Shown in pieces: positions 44,775 to 55,046 of a stretch of DNA of 64,000 bases; the stretch's first letter is position 1, and every line of letters begins with the position of its first letter. This DNA is from Blattamonas nauphoetae. Taxonomy: Eukaryota; Preaxostyla; Oxymonadida. Under the pieces are notes generated by a model, which did no database searches, was not told the origin of the DNA, and saw nothing but the letters and a program-made list of their open reading frames with translations. The translations under genes and the position numbers were made by a program. The stretch covers positions 1-64,000 of the forward strand of contig JARBJD010000267.1 of assembly GCA_033064195.1 (NCBI GenBank), read 5' to 3'.

Positions 44775-47249
44775 TCAAGGCAGTTCCTGAACAGCGAGGA
44801 GCTCGGGGGAAACAAAAAACGTCGAAAAAATATCAAAATTGAACGGAGAGTCTGGATTGAGCTGCGACCCCTTCGAATCGATCAAGACAGACGGACGAAG
44901 ACCATCGGATGAGCTCGCAAGGAAGAAAGACGAGAGCGAAGTAAGCACAGCGGCCACGGTGGACGAGGAGTCGACGGCAAACGTGAGGGAAACAGTGAGC
45001 GGAGGGTGAGGGGCATTTGGGTCAGAGATGAACGAGAAAAGAGGAGTGTTTCTGAGGGAGTGGGGGAGGAGAGCAGACGGAATGACAAAGTGCACTGGTC
45101 TCGTTCCGTCTCCACCGGCCGCAAACACCAAGTTCAGGTCCACTTTCCCATCCTTCTTCGTCTGCTTCGTCAACAGCAGTCTGTTGAACACAGCCTGTGT
45201 CGGGACTCGTGTTTTGAGAGACGGCGAGTAGAAAGTGAATGGGACAGATGGACCGATGAGTGTTTGGATCTCTTTTGTGAGCTGGTCGAAGGCGGTGTTC
45301 TGTGGGACGGTGAATGTGAGCGATTGGGAGGAGTTGATCTGAACCACAATTGTGATGAATCGTTGCTGTGAGCTGAGTGTGACGAACAGCTGTGATTCTG
45401 TGAATGTGATTGTCTCGCTCTCGTTCGTGATTGGTTTTTCGTCCACCACGAACTGTCGGAAGAGAGGAGACGCATTCGATTTCTCGTTCACCACTTCCTT
45501 CAGCAGCTGCTCGCGAAGGAACACAAATGTCGGGGCTGATGGAAAGTCAACAGCGAGGGCGTCATTCCCTCGTCCTAACACAACTCTTCGCATGTCCTCC
45601 TTCCTTCTTCGCAGGCGTGCCTTTTCCTTCGAGTCGCGTTCCTTTGTCACGTTCGTCTGGACAGACAGTCGCACCTCGTTCGAGTCAGCCACGCTTTTCT
45701 CCGAACTGGCTCGGAAGACGAGTGTGGAGTTGTCCGTCACTCCCATCAGCACCTCTCCCAGTTCCATCCCTCCCATCTCCAGCCTTCCCGCGTACGTGTT
45801 CCATCCCGTCTGTTCCTCAATCTGCTGCAAAAGCTTTGCTGTCGACGCATGTCCATCGATCGTGATCGGCACGCATTGTCCAGTGGTGGAGACGATGAAG
45901 AGGTGGAGTGTGGTGGCTGGCATGACAGAGTGGACAACGATCGTGTCCTCGTTCTCCAACTGATAATCTCCCGCGACTTTCGAATTCTCCAAAATCTCGC
46001 CTTTGCACTCCAACACCTGCTTCGCCACAGGGATTCCGTATTTGTCGTCGAGCATTTCTTTGATGGAGAGGATCGTCTGGGCGCGTTGGAGAGTGTAGAA
46101 GAACTGCAAGTGGCCTTGTTTCACAATGTTGACGTGGATGTTTCGGGAGCGGGTGTTGCGTGGGTTCTTTGTTGCCTCGTTCTGGGCGTGGGGGGATTTG
46201 GGGTTGTAGATGGGAGTGAAGGAGGGTTCGGGAGGAGACGACGAATCGTTGCGGAGGTCGTCGTTGGGCTGAGTTGATTCGACCGACGCTCGGTTGTTCA
46301 TTGATGCATCGAGGACAGATGTGGTTGGAGAGGAGGGCCGTGGTTTCACGGCGTGTGGTTCGTGGATGGTGGTGGCAAGCGAGGGATTCGAATCGGCGAC
46401 CAATTCGGCGAGAATCACGTCCCCAAATCGAATATTTTGGGAAGAAAGCGGCTCATCTTCCAAAACACGTTTTCCCTTTGAAAACGCAGTGCCTGGTTTG
46501 GAAAAAAGTGGGCAAGGGTCGGTGATGGACGCAAGAAGACTGTTGAGCGTTGCTTCTTGTTCAGAAACGATGACGTGTGACTGTGTCTCACCGTCGGAGA
46601 CGAAGACAGTTACGGGTGGTGGAAAGTGGCAGAAATGGATTGATTTTAAAGTTGCTAATTGATGGATCGGAACTGGATCCTTAAGATCCTTGGAAGAATA
46701 GAGACAGAACGAACCAAAGTCGATTGACAGAATGCTGGATAGTAAACGATATAAACCCAAGAATGTCAATCCAGAGGGGATTAACACAAAAAATGACGAT
46801 TCTTGCTGAAGAGTATGGGGGACGATGTACAGTGTACGGAGAGGATTCTCCTTGAGCGAGATTCGGACTGTGCCAACGATCGAGTCGTTCGCATCTGGTT
46901 GGGGGATGGGAGGTACTGTTGCTGGATAGGTTGGATCTGTTTGTTGAGAAGGTTGCGGCTTTGATATATCAATTGAAAAGAGAGATTCATAATTTTGTGG
47001 GTGAATTCCCATATAACAGAGAAGATGTCTCATCAAAAAGGCATTATCATGAGTAGTTTGGACAGGAAGATCGATATTGTTGGCTATTGAAGAGATAACT
47101 TTCATGATTGTTGGTGATTCTGCGAACGAGAGATCATCATCGATTTCGATGGTCGCATCAGGATTTGAAGGATCCTGAATCACACGTTTCTTCTTAGAAA
47201 CAACTACGGATTCGGTTGGTACGACATCAACGGAAGATGAGCAACCCAT
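44775..47249 (-). CDS. Myristoylation-motif protein with tandem ubiquitin-like domains
   Basis: Start set at the ATG at 47249, because the product then begins MGCSSSVDVV, a classic N-myristoylation plus palmitoylation signal; an upstream extension uses a non-ATG. 824 residues, no intron. Around residues 375-450 is a ubiquitin-like fold (HVNIVKQGHLQFF, TILSIKEMLDDKYGIP, QVLECKGEIL-NSKVAGDYQLENEDTIVV); a second follows at about 455-525 (LHLFIVSTTGQC ... TAKLLQQIEEQTG). Further beta-grasp-like stretches occur before and after (FITIVVQINSSQSLTF ... QLTKEIQTLIG). No C-terminal Gly-Gly is seen, so it is not a conjugated modifier but probably a membrane-anchored scaffold. Only 36 bp separate it from the divergent ELMO gene. 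Confidence 0.75.
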   Translation of the reverse strand: MGCSSSVDVVPTESVVVSKKKRVIQDPSNPDATIEIDDDLSFAESPTIMKVISSIANNIDLPVQTTHDNAFLMRHLLCYMGIHPQNYESLFSIDISKPQPSQQTDPTYPATVPPIPQPDANDSIVGTVRISLKENPLRTLYIVPHTLQQESSFFVLIPSGLTFLGLYRLLSSILSIDFGSFCLYSSKDLKDPVPIHQLATLKSIHFCHFPPPVTVFVSDGETQSHVIVSEQEATLNSLLASITDPCPLFSKPGTAFSKGKRVLEDEPLSSQNIRFGDVILAELVADSNPSLATTIHEPHAVKPRPSSPTTSVLDASMNNRASVESTQPNDDLRNDSSSPPEPSFTPIYNPKSPHAQNEATKNPRNTRSRNIHVNIVKQGHLQFFYTLQRAQTILSIKEMLDDKYGIPVAKQVLECKGEILENSKVAGDYQLENEDTIVVHSVMPATTLHLFIVSTTGQCVPITIDGHASTAKLLQQIEEQTGWNTYAGRLEMGGMELGEVLMGVTDNSTLVFRASSEKSVADSNEVRLSVQTNVTKERDSKEKARLRRRKEDMRRVVLGRGNDALAVDFPSAPTFVFLREQLLKEVVNEKSNASPLFRQFVVDEKPITNESETITFTESQLFVTLSSQQRFITIVVQINSSQSLTFTVPQNTAFDQLTKEIQTLIGPSVPFTFYSPSLKTRVPTQAVFNRLLLTKQTKKDGKVDLNLVFAAGGDGTRPVHFVIPSALLPHSLRNTPLFSFISDPNAPHPPLTVSLTFAVDSSSTVAAVLTSLSSFFLASSSDGLRPSVLIDSKGSQLNPDSPFNFDIFSTFFVSPELLAVQELP

Positions 47250-47285
47250 TGAATACTGGTACCCATAGATCTCTTTTCTTCTCAA

Positions 47286-48257
47286 ATGTCATCGCCTCCC
47301 CCAGAGAACCAAGAAGATATCTGGAACAACATTCCGACCACAGAATTTTCCGAAGAAGGCCGTATGTTTCAACAATATTAATTCGAACTTCTTCTCTTAT
47401 TCATCCAACTGACAGTTATTTCGAAAATCCTCTCTCCTCTTCGATCCATCACTCACATCTTCCTATATCTACAGAAAATGTGACCCATCAAGAGCCAGAA
47501 TCTCCGATGACATATGAAAAAGCTCGTAGCCTCCTTGTCGACTTTGACGCGAAGTCGGGTCTCGTCAGTTCTTCTTCTCTGTTCGTCATTGACCCATCCA
47601 GAGCGCCATTGCCTACAAGCCGCATGTAAGAAGATTCTGCTTTGGTCCAGCTGTACTCACAAAAGCGAATCTCGACTCGGTCATTCAATTCATGTGCCTC
47701 TCAAAAGTCGATGTTTCAGCTTCAACCGATAGCCATGCCATGCTGTTCTCTGTGTTTTCACTTCTTACGGGTGATACTGGCTGTACACTTACCGGTCAGC
47801 ACTGGGAACGAGTTGGATTCCAGGGAACGGATCCTCGCACCGATTTTCGCTCATGTGGACTTGCTGCGCTTCTTCAAATGTTGTATTTGCCATCTGTCCA
47901 TCCAAAATGTGCATCTGTCATCTATAAACTGTCACAGATCCCCAGCATCGTCTCCAATTTTCAATTGTTCATTTCCCATCCTCTCTACCTCGATCTAATT
48001 ATCAATTTCCATAGAGTTTCCCTTATGCTGTCGTTTCGATCAATCTCACTGCCCACTGTTTGAACGGTTTGAGACATTTTCTCTTTTATTCAATCCATTG
48101 CATCTCCTCATTTTCAGCTCTTAGAAACGGAAAGGTGAACAAAATCCTCAACAAGCAAAACGATCCGTTTGATACCATCATGAAATTGCATGCAGGAGCC
48201 TTCCTTAAGTTCTATTCAATCTGGTTTGATCCACTTGTTCATCACGCGGACTTTTAA
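47286..48257 (+). CDS. ELMO-domain protein (ELMOD-type Arl GAP)
   Basis: Exons 47286-47361, 47475-47563, 47602-47949, 48015-48066 and 48118-48257; introns 113, 38, 65 and 51 nt. The sum is 705 nt, 234 residues. ELMOD proteins stimulate GTP hydrolysis on Arl2/Arl3/Arf. The hallmark is HWERVGFQGTDPRTDFRSCGL (family HWe-iGFQG-DP-tDFRg-G), with the GAP Arg in the following region, then LLQMLYLP and, after splicing, FPYAVVSINLTAHCL (fP-av--iNit). The C-terminus ends FYSIWFDPLVHHADF, as in the family's last helix. Animal ELMODs are about 290 residues; this one has a shorter N-terminus. The first intron could be two small ones, but phase is kept either way. Confidence 0.88.
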
Positions 48258-48583
48258 AATTGACGTATCTACTCATCATCGTTCTCCACAGGAAATCTGG
48301 CTCATATAGTATTGTGAATGTCGCTGATGTCCTGCAAACAATTCTGAAGAGCGTGGTTAATGTATTCAAATTGTTTTCTTCATCATCGAACATTTCTCGA
48401 ACAATTGCTATCAGAACCCTTCGCTCGTCGTCGAAACATTTGAAAAGGCATCCCAGGCACAGTTCGACGAGATATAATTCATACAATTCACATTTTTGTG
48501 TTAATTTTGTAACATTTCATTTCCACCCTTGCGATGATCCTTCTGCAGTCCGAAGCTGAGGTGCTGTCTCAAAAAAAGATAAA
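48258..48583. other. Spacer between convergent genes
   Basis: About 325 bp between the ELMO gene and the eL8 stop. Short frames only; a TTCTCCACAG acceptor-like site at about 48290 could belong to an alternative last exon of the ELMO gene, but no stop-free exon of domain-like sequence follows. Confidence 0.6.
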
Positions 48584-49635
48584 TTACAAAGCAGCCTTAT
48601 CCAGGGACGCCTTCTTGAGGGCTTCAGCTCTCTTCTTCAGATAGGTCGAGGAGCGGAGACCAAGCTTGCCTCCACCGACGTGGCGAGCGATCTGCTCGGC
48701 TCTGTCGTTGTAGTTCGACCTGCAGACGGTAACAATCTTCTCCAAGTCTTTTTTGTCCTGTGGGCGGATGTTAACGAAGGCCATGCATGATGTGGTTTTC
48801 AGGTGGACGGCTTTTCCGAGACGAGCCTTGTTCTTCACAATGCAGTATGGGACATCCATCTTGCGGCAGAGGGTGGGCAGCCACAAGACATGCTCGATTG
48901 GGTCGACATCGTTGGCGATAACAACCAATTTTGCCTTCTTTTGTTCGACAAGTTGAGCAACGTGGTTGACACCATATTTAACGACATATGGCTTGGTTTT
49001 CTCGATGGGTTTGCCGTCTTTCTTAGCCTTTGCCTCTTGAACGAGACGGCGGCGTTTTTGATGGAGGGTTTCTGGGCGGTATTTCTTAACAAGTTGGAAG
49101 ACAGAGAGAGCGTTGTGCTTGTCAAGAGTGGATGTGAATTGGTTGACCATTGCAGGAATCTTCAGGCGTTGATACATGATCTTCTTTTGGCGTTGAAGGC
49201 GGATATAGGCTGGCCATTTGACCATTCGAGAAAGATCCTGTTTTGGACGGAGATCTCCTCCAATAGAGAAGACACGTGGTGTAGCCTTGATGTGAATGGA
49301 TTTGTGTTCTTTCTGGGGAGCTTTTTGCTCTGAAGATTTCACACCAGCAGGGAGAGCAGCTGGAGTCTTACGAGTAACTTTCTCCTTTGGTTGACCGATC
49401 GCTTTGATACGAGGGGGAAGGACAGCTCCTCCAGATGTGGTTGTTGTTTGCTTTTTGGGGGCTTGAGCTTGTTTAGCTGTTGCTCCCTTCTGGTCCTTTT
49501 TAGGTTGGTTCTTTGTGTTCTTTCCTTTTCCCTTGGCATCTTGCTTGCCTGTTTTTCCCTTTGCGGCAGCACCCTTTGTTGTTGGCTTTTGAGCTGGTTT
49601 AGCTTGTGTTTTTGTGGCCTTTTCGTCTCCGGGCA
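48584..49635 (-). CDS. RPL7A: Ribosomal protein eL8 (L7a) with long Lys-rich N-terminal extension
   Basis: Large-subunit ribosomal protein. Start set at the ATG at 49635 (MPGDEKATK); the open frame runs further upstream without evidence of use. 350 residues versus about 266 in animals: the first ~110 residues are a Lys/Ala/Gln-rich extension (KTQAKPAQKPTTKGAAAKGK and similar). The conserved part starts near RVFSIGGDLRPKQDLSRMVKWPAYIRLQ, followed by RRRLVQEA, GVNHVAQLVEQKKAKLVVIANDVDPIEHV (the L7Ae RNA-binding motif; kink-turn loop), LPTLCRKMDVPYCIVKNKARLG and a basic tail. No intron. Its ATG overlaps, within a CATG, a possible ATG of the divergent gene at 49689. Confidence 0.97.
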
Positions 49636-49688
49636 TGATCGAAGTGAAGATCAAACCCTCAAGTGACAACTTCCATCCCGAGCTGAAC
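49636..49688. promoter_or_regulatory. 53-bp divergent promoter region of eL8 and its neighbour
   Basis: The entire gap between the eL8 start (49635) and the preferred start of the next gene (49689). An alternative start for the latter at 49634 would overlap the eL8 start codon itself. A highly expressed ribosomal gene therefore shares its core promoter with this neighbour. Confidence 0.55.
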
Positions 49689-50720
49689 ATGGCAACATTT
49701 GTCACACAATCACCCCCTCCAGGACATTTTTCTGTTCCTGTGCGGCCAAGACCTGTGGATATTACTGCTCTTGACACCAAATTCATGCTGTCAATTTCAC
49801 AAGCGTCAGATATTTTCCTGGATATCGTTCACAATTCGTCCGATATCTCCAAACTTACCCCCCAGAAACTCGTGGAATATAAAGCATTTCTGAAGAACCT
49901 TAACCCATATTCACGGTACCGATTCATGCCAGCCGAAGTCTTCTACAAACTCGTCCCAACTCCAAACAATGATTGCTCTGGACTCCTCCAGAGTCTCTAT
50001 ATCCTCTTTACTTCACCATGCCAAGAGCTTTCTTTGGCTGCCGTTTCATTCTTTTCAGATGCCGTGATTCTTGCCTCTAATCAGACAAAGTTGGAAGTGA
50101 TCAAATCTGGCTTTATTCCTCAGATTTACCTTCTTTTCCAACCTCAAACTGTCCCTGCAACAGATTTTCTCTTCCACCAACCTGTAACCCGCCTCCTTTT
50201 TGCTCTGATCCAGACCCCACAACAATTGGAGCGGAACATCGCTGTCCGACATGGTGACGCCGCTCATGTCCACGCTGCTCAAACTTTCTTAGATGGACTT
50301 CACCTTCCGACAGTCCAATATTTCACATATCTCTGCCAGCATCGGAATCTCCCACTTCACGTCCAAATCCAAGTAAACCTGCTGCTAATCATTGCCAAAA
50401 TGATCGACACGGCATCATTTCATGACCCCACTTTCGATCATCTTCAGAACATTCCTGCTGTCCCAACATTCTTCAACTTAATCTCGCACACCGAAAGCCG
50501 TACCACAATCCATCGAGTGCTTCAGTGCATCACTTCGTTCATCCATCAATGGGGTTCAAACAGCCATAAGATCCGCATTCTGCTTGAAAGCGAGGGTTTG
50601 GATGATTCAATGGACGCCTTTCTTCTGTTCAACAACGGGGGAATGAACTCGCAAAACATCAATCGGAACATGATCATCATTGCTTCGATAATGGGAATCA
50701 ATATTCCATTTCCGCTGTAG
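49689..50720 (+). CDS. ARM-like helical protein, function unknown
   Basis: 343 residues from the ATG at 49689 (MATFVTQSPPP); an in-frame ATG at 49634 adds 18 residues and overlaps the eL8 start codon. Single exon. Helical throughout with repeated amphipathic helices (ASDIFLDIVHNSSDISKL, LSLAAVSFFSDAVILASN, IQVNLLLIIAKMIDTASF, RVLQCITSFIHQW) typical of an ARM/HEAT solenoid. I compared it by eye with CNOT9/RCD1 because of size and fold but did not find that family's signature. Role unknown; sharing a promoter with eL8 hints at constitutive expression. Confidence 0.75.
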   Translation: MATFVTQSPPPGHFSVPVRPRPVDITALDTKFMLSISQASDIFLDIVHNSSDISKLTPQKLVEYKAFLKNLNPYSRYRFMPAEVFYKLVPTPNNDCSGLLQSLYILFTSPCQELSLAAVSFFSDAVILASNQTKLEVIKSGFIPQIYLLFQPQTVPATDFLFHQPVTRLLFALIQTPQQLERNIAVRHGDAAHVHAAQTFLDGLHLPTVQYFTYLCQHRNLPLHVQIQVNLLLIIAKMIDTASFHDPTFDHLQNIPAVPTFFNLISHTESRTTIHRVLQCITSFIHQWGSNSHKIRILLESEGLDDSMDAFLLFNNGGMNSQNINRNMIIIASIMGINIPFPL

Positions 50721-50905
50721 CACATTCACTCATAATCAGTCATCTTATCACTTTTTTTGATTGATTCTTTCCTGTCGCGTCTTCTGCATTTGCATACAGA
50801 TTGCAAATTCACGTAACCCGATATTGGAGTTTCACACATCGTAAACATTCAATTTGATGAGATTGACAGCCTTTTGCACAAGTTAGAGACTAAAATTCTT
50901 TTGTG
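50721..50905. other. Intergenic spacer
   Basis: About 185 bp, no feature recognised. Confidence 0.7.
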
Positions 50906-53466
50906 ATGGGTCATCAGTCCACCTTGAAATTGGGCGAGGTTGGAGTCATGATTGTGTCTAAAGATGATCATTCATCACGTAGCTGGATTCCACAAAAGCC
51001 ATCTACGTCAGTTGTTACCTTCCGACCTCACCCTCGCACTTCTTTCAAAATGCCATCTCCCACTCCCAATAACCCTAACTATCCTTCTGCCCTCCCGTCC
51101 CCAATCCCAAGTGCAATTCCACAAACTCCTCATTCACACGTGAGTTCTCTTCAAAGTCTTCCGAACTGTGTGACTCTCTTTTTTTCAATTTTTGTGAAGA
51201 CATGCCTATATCTGAAAATAACTTTGCAAATTCATATGCAACAATAACAGTTCCATATGAAGAGCAGCTTCGGCAACTCTCATCGATCATTGATGATAAC
51301 TCATCTCACCTTTCAGCAACCAACGCTTCATCTGCCTCTTCCTTCAATTTACCCCAAAAACAAGACACAAATATCGACGCAACACAACTACAGCTTCAAA
51401 GTATGATCGACGAACTCAATTTTCTTGTGGGTGGTCGAATTCCGCCAGACATCGAGAATTCTCCCCTCCACAGCATTCTCGCTCCAAATCCCAAACAAAC
51501 CCAACAAACACACCGCCTTCCACGTCGTCTTGGCTCGGCAAGCTCCGCCCGATCATCACAACGCGGCCAAATATTCACTACCGGCGACTCAACACGCTCG
51601 TGGAGTACGGGTCGACCTCCTCAAGCAAGAAAGAAGTTTATGGGGAAGATGGACAAGAAAATAGCTGCTTTGTGCGAAGAAGTTAGTGAAAAAAATCGGA
51701 GACAAGCACCAAACAGTACCCTTGCCTCGATTCGATTGTTTGAAAAAACAGGAATGACAGCGTCCGATGACTCCATCACAACGATGGAGAAACTGCTCCA
51801 CGTCAACCAGGAGAAGCAGAAGGCCGGGGAAGACGTGTATGCACTCACATCTCGGCAGCATCCTCGTCAGCGATCGAAGCGGCAGAATGCGTCGACTCGC
51901 TCGTGGAGTGCCGATCGAGTCCCCAAAATGACAGCACGACGAGGACTGCAGACCGACACACTCGCAGACATCTCAGTTTTTCTGACCGAACCACAATATT
52001 CCGAACGTCAACCGCTCAACACCGAACACACCTCACCTCGATCGTCCCAACACAAATCCATCCCACGTCTTCCCCTTCCTCTCCCCCGCCCTCCACAAAC
52101 CGCTCCTTCTTCCGATCGTGGGCGACGCTTCCTCGTCCACCACCTCAACCGACACAAGCAGATCCGAGACAAGAACGCTGACGCACACCAACACTCACTC
52201 CAAACCAGAATCGATTCTGGCGAACGCCAAGCTGTCGAGCGCGTGCCGAGCATCCACTCCCCATCCGCCCTCCGCTTCGTCCCATCCTCCAACCCGGCTG
52301 TCGTCTTCCGCGCCCAGATCCCCACTGGCATGTCGCGTCCAGCAGCCATCCGAGGCTTCTCATGCGACCTGCCGATCGTCGCCAACCGACCTCGATACGA
52401 AGTGAGCAAGATGGCCGTGCTTGTCCGTGCTGTCGTCGTTTTGTTCGTTCTGAACGACAGTTTCGCTGAGTTCCGCGCGAAGAAGCGGATCGGACGAGCT
52501 GTTCGGAGAGCGGAAGGGCAGGTGGCGCTGAACAACTGGCAGTCGGTGCAGAGAGAGAGGAACCACGTGATTGGAGCAGCGGCGAACTCAATTGTGTCGC
52601 TCATCGGTCCTCTCGTTCTGCGGGAGCGTCTGAAGCAGCGGAAGGAGTTCACGACTCTGCTGCATTCGATGCTCACAACCATTCGAGTCCAGCTGAAATT
52701 CCCGCTCGTCGTCATTCCATTCAGAGCAAAGCGTATGCTCCCTCTTTCCCCAAAATGATCTTTTTTCTCCCCTCCTCTCCTCCTCTCCCTCCTCCCTTCA
52801 GTGATCGCCGGACAGTCAATGATGAAGTCCTTTGTCATCACCACCTCTGCTCGCCTTCTCGGCCTCGACACCCTCTGGCTCGAAGCTGAAGAAGAGATCT
52901 TGACTGGTCGCTCCACACCGCGTCGTCGTCCCCCCCTCACTCGCAGCCCAACCGACAAAGCGTTTTTCGACTCCACAGCAATGCTCACAAACCCACACGG
53001 AATGGCGTTCATTCGGAAGGACATGCTGTCGGCACTGTGCCAGCCGGACATTCTGCACCAGCGACGCGGAATCGTCATGCGGCTGCAGCATCTCTCCCAC
53101 CGCCGATTCCACCCAGCCACGCCACGCAAACAGACAGCAACTGTCCCGTCAGCTCGGTCAGTCGTCACTTCTGTGAACTCGCCCACTCTCTCCCAAACAC
53201 AATCCCCTCACCGCAAACAACACCTGGCCACCCCTCCTTTTGAATATCACTCGCAAATCAAGGCGTTCTTCCGACATCAGTTTCTCAGGACGAAGTTGGC
53301 ACAGACACGCAGCTGGTACTACTCACAGGCTGAAGTTGTTGAGCATATCGACCAGTTTGGGTATCCGTTCTTCCCTCTCTTCACCATCGCGTCTCTGGTG
53401 ATGACAGAATGGGTTCTCGAGGGCTTGAGCCAGTGGTGCGATCAGATGGAAAACTCTGATGAGTAA
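50906..53466 (+). CDS. Large basic, mostly disordered protein, function unknown
   Basis: Exons 50906-51143, 51200-52732 and 52802-53466; introns 56 and 69 nt; 811 residues. The first join (SHV-N-MPISENN) is chosen for phase, the second (FRAKL-IAGQSMMKSF) is well supported. The N-terminal third is Ser/Pro/Thr-rich. Two similar Arg/Ser motifs, STRSWSTGRPP (about residue 215) and STRSWSADRVP (about 310), may be repeats. A helical region with a hydrophobic stretch (MAVLVRAVVVLFVLND) at about 490-510 and a final folded-looking segment (FFRHQFLRTKLAQTRSWYYSQAEVV) complete it. No family recognised. The third base positions are notably G/C-rich in the central part. Confidence 0.7.
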
Positions 53467-53617
53467 TTTGCGCTCTTTATGCCTATTTCAGTCCTCAAAC
53501 CAGATTCAACAGCTCCCATAATTTATGTTCGTTGAGACGTTTGACAAAAGATGCACAATATCGTTGAAATAATGGAACTGTGGTGGTATATCTAAAAATT
53601 AAGATAGTATGCAGAAG

Positions 53618-55046
53618 TTAATCGGCCTGGATTTCTTCCCCGTAGCGACAGCAGCATGACAGAATATATGCAGTGATTGTCATGTAGAGAAGGAAGAGGG
53701 CAACCACAATCAAAATAACGCAGAGTGCAATCATTCCTCCCACCGCCTGGCTGTAGATGTAATTCATTGAATCCTTGATCAGGTCGAGGGTGTCCTGTCC
53801 CATGCGATCTTCGGCCTTAGTGTTACAGTTGATAGCGTTGGAAGTGGAATTGCAGAGCATTGACTGGAACGCCTTCATTGTGCCCTCGCAGTCAGACCCC
53901 TTAACGACATGCTTGATAACAACGCCGGGAAGGATTTCTGCTTCAGGGAATTCGCAGTTCTTGATGAACGAAGCCTCCACTTCTGTCCGCGTCACTTGGC
54001 TGATGAGAACACCACCGACAATCCCGACTGCAATGCAGGCAACCACCATCACTGTCAAGAGGATGGTGTGTGTGATGGACGGGCACTTCTTTCCGAGACA
54101 GCAGCAGTATGTGATGAATCCCCACACGCCGACAAACAAGAGGACACCTCCAACTGCAATACCCGCAATGGTGACTTTTGGCCACTTTGAGAGGTCTTCA
54201 GTGAGGACGAGGAGAAGGATGAAGACGATGAGGACCAGAAGGCCGACAGCACTGATTAAGAGACTTCCATAGCGAGAAGTGGTCTAAAAAGGTGGAAGGA
54301 GAAGAATAAAGATGGATTTGAAGAGCACAGGTGAATATGTTCAATTGATAAGGAATGAAGTTTTCAACGGTTTTGATCAATTGTTTGAAAAAACGTCGCC
54401 AATTGATCATGAACGAACAAAAAGAGAGAAATCAGAAGCATACCAGCAAGAATTGTTGCTTGCCAAGGAGATAGCAGACAAAGACGAAGCTCACAACGAT
54501 CACAATTCCAGCAGCAAGAGAGACAGCTCCAACAGCGTAGACGGAGTCGATAAAGAACTTAATCCCTTTTGTAAGGGTAGCTGTAACATCATCGTCTTTT
54601 GGTCGGGAAAGGAAATCAGCGAAAGCCCAAACAATGGCACTCTCGACAGAAGTCTTGGCTGCGAAGCATAAGACACCAAAGGCGATGAGGACAATGGCAG
54701 CAAGGAAAGCAATCACCCAGTAGAGGTTGAGGGAGAAGAGGGAGCATTTGTTGTCGGAGCCTGATTCATAGCTGGAGAGAGATGACGAACGATGGAGGAT
54801 ACCATGAACCAATGAAGCCAAGAACAGCAGCAACGAGAATAACGATTGCCACAATAAGGATTACAATAGGGAACGTTGGCATTCCACTGATATTTGCGAG
54901 GAAGATGATAGCCAGGACGAGGAGGGCAACTCCGACGACCGCGAAGATGATATTAAAGATGATAAGTGTAATGGCGCAGCAGCGCTTTTCATGTGATTCA
55001 GCTGACGATGTTATGAAGGTGAGAAACGCATACGAACACAGCACAT
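53618..55046 (-). CDS. Eight-TM protein made of two tetraspanin-like four-TM halves
   Basis: Exons 55046-55034, 55001-54803, 54771-54444 and 54283-53618; introns 32, 31 and 160 nt; 401 residues. The sequence begins MCCVPESHEKRCC, then TM1 (ITLIIFNIIFAVVGVALLVLA), TM2 (IVILIVAIVILVAAVLGFIGS), TM3 (WVIAFLAAIVLIAFGVLCF), a short loop and TM4 (VSLAAGIVIVVSFVFVCYL). A second set follows: ISAVGLLVLIVFILLLVL, VTIAGIAVGGVLLFVGVWGF, ILLTVMVVACIAVGIVGGVL, a larger Cys-bearing loop of about 95 residues (NCEFPEAE, GSDCEG, MLCNSTSNAINCNTK) and ALCVILIVVALFLLYM, ending with a CCC membrane-proximal cluster. The four-TM pattern with juxtamembrane cysteines resembles tetraspanins, but the CCG motif is absent. 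Surface or endomembrane role inferred. Confidence 0.75.

Noticed and set aside
48803-49333. Long plus-strand frame (about 176 codons) opposite the eL8 gene
   Set aside because: It lies antisense to a highly conserved ribosomal gene and shows no domain; it is a by-product of eL8 codon use.
49689-50720. CNOT9/RCD1 identity for the ARM-like gene
   Set aside because: Size and helical fold are similar, but the conserved RCD1 motifs were not found.
51985-53186. Long minus-strand frame of about 390 codons opposite the 50906-53466 gene
   Set aside because: Arg/Ser/Cys-rich composition is typical of the reverse complement of GC-rich coding sequence; the plus-strand frame continues through spliced exons with consistent phase.
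54312-54671. Plus-strand frame of about 119 codons inside the tandem four-TM gene
   Set aside because: It overlaps an exon and the 160-nt intron of the well-supported minus-strand gene and has no recognisable feature.
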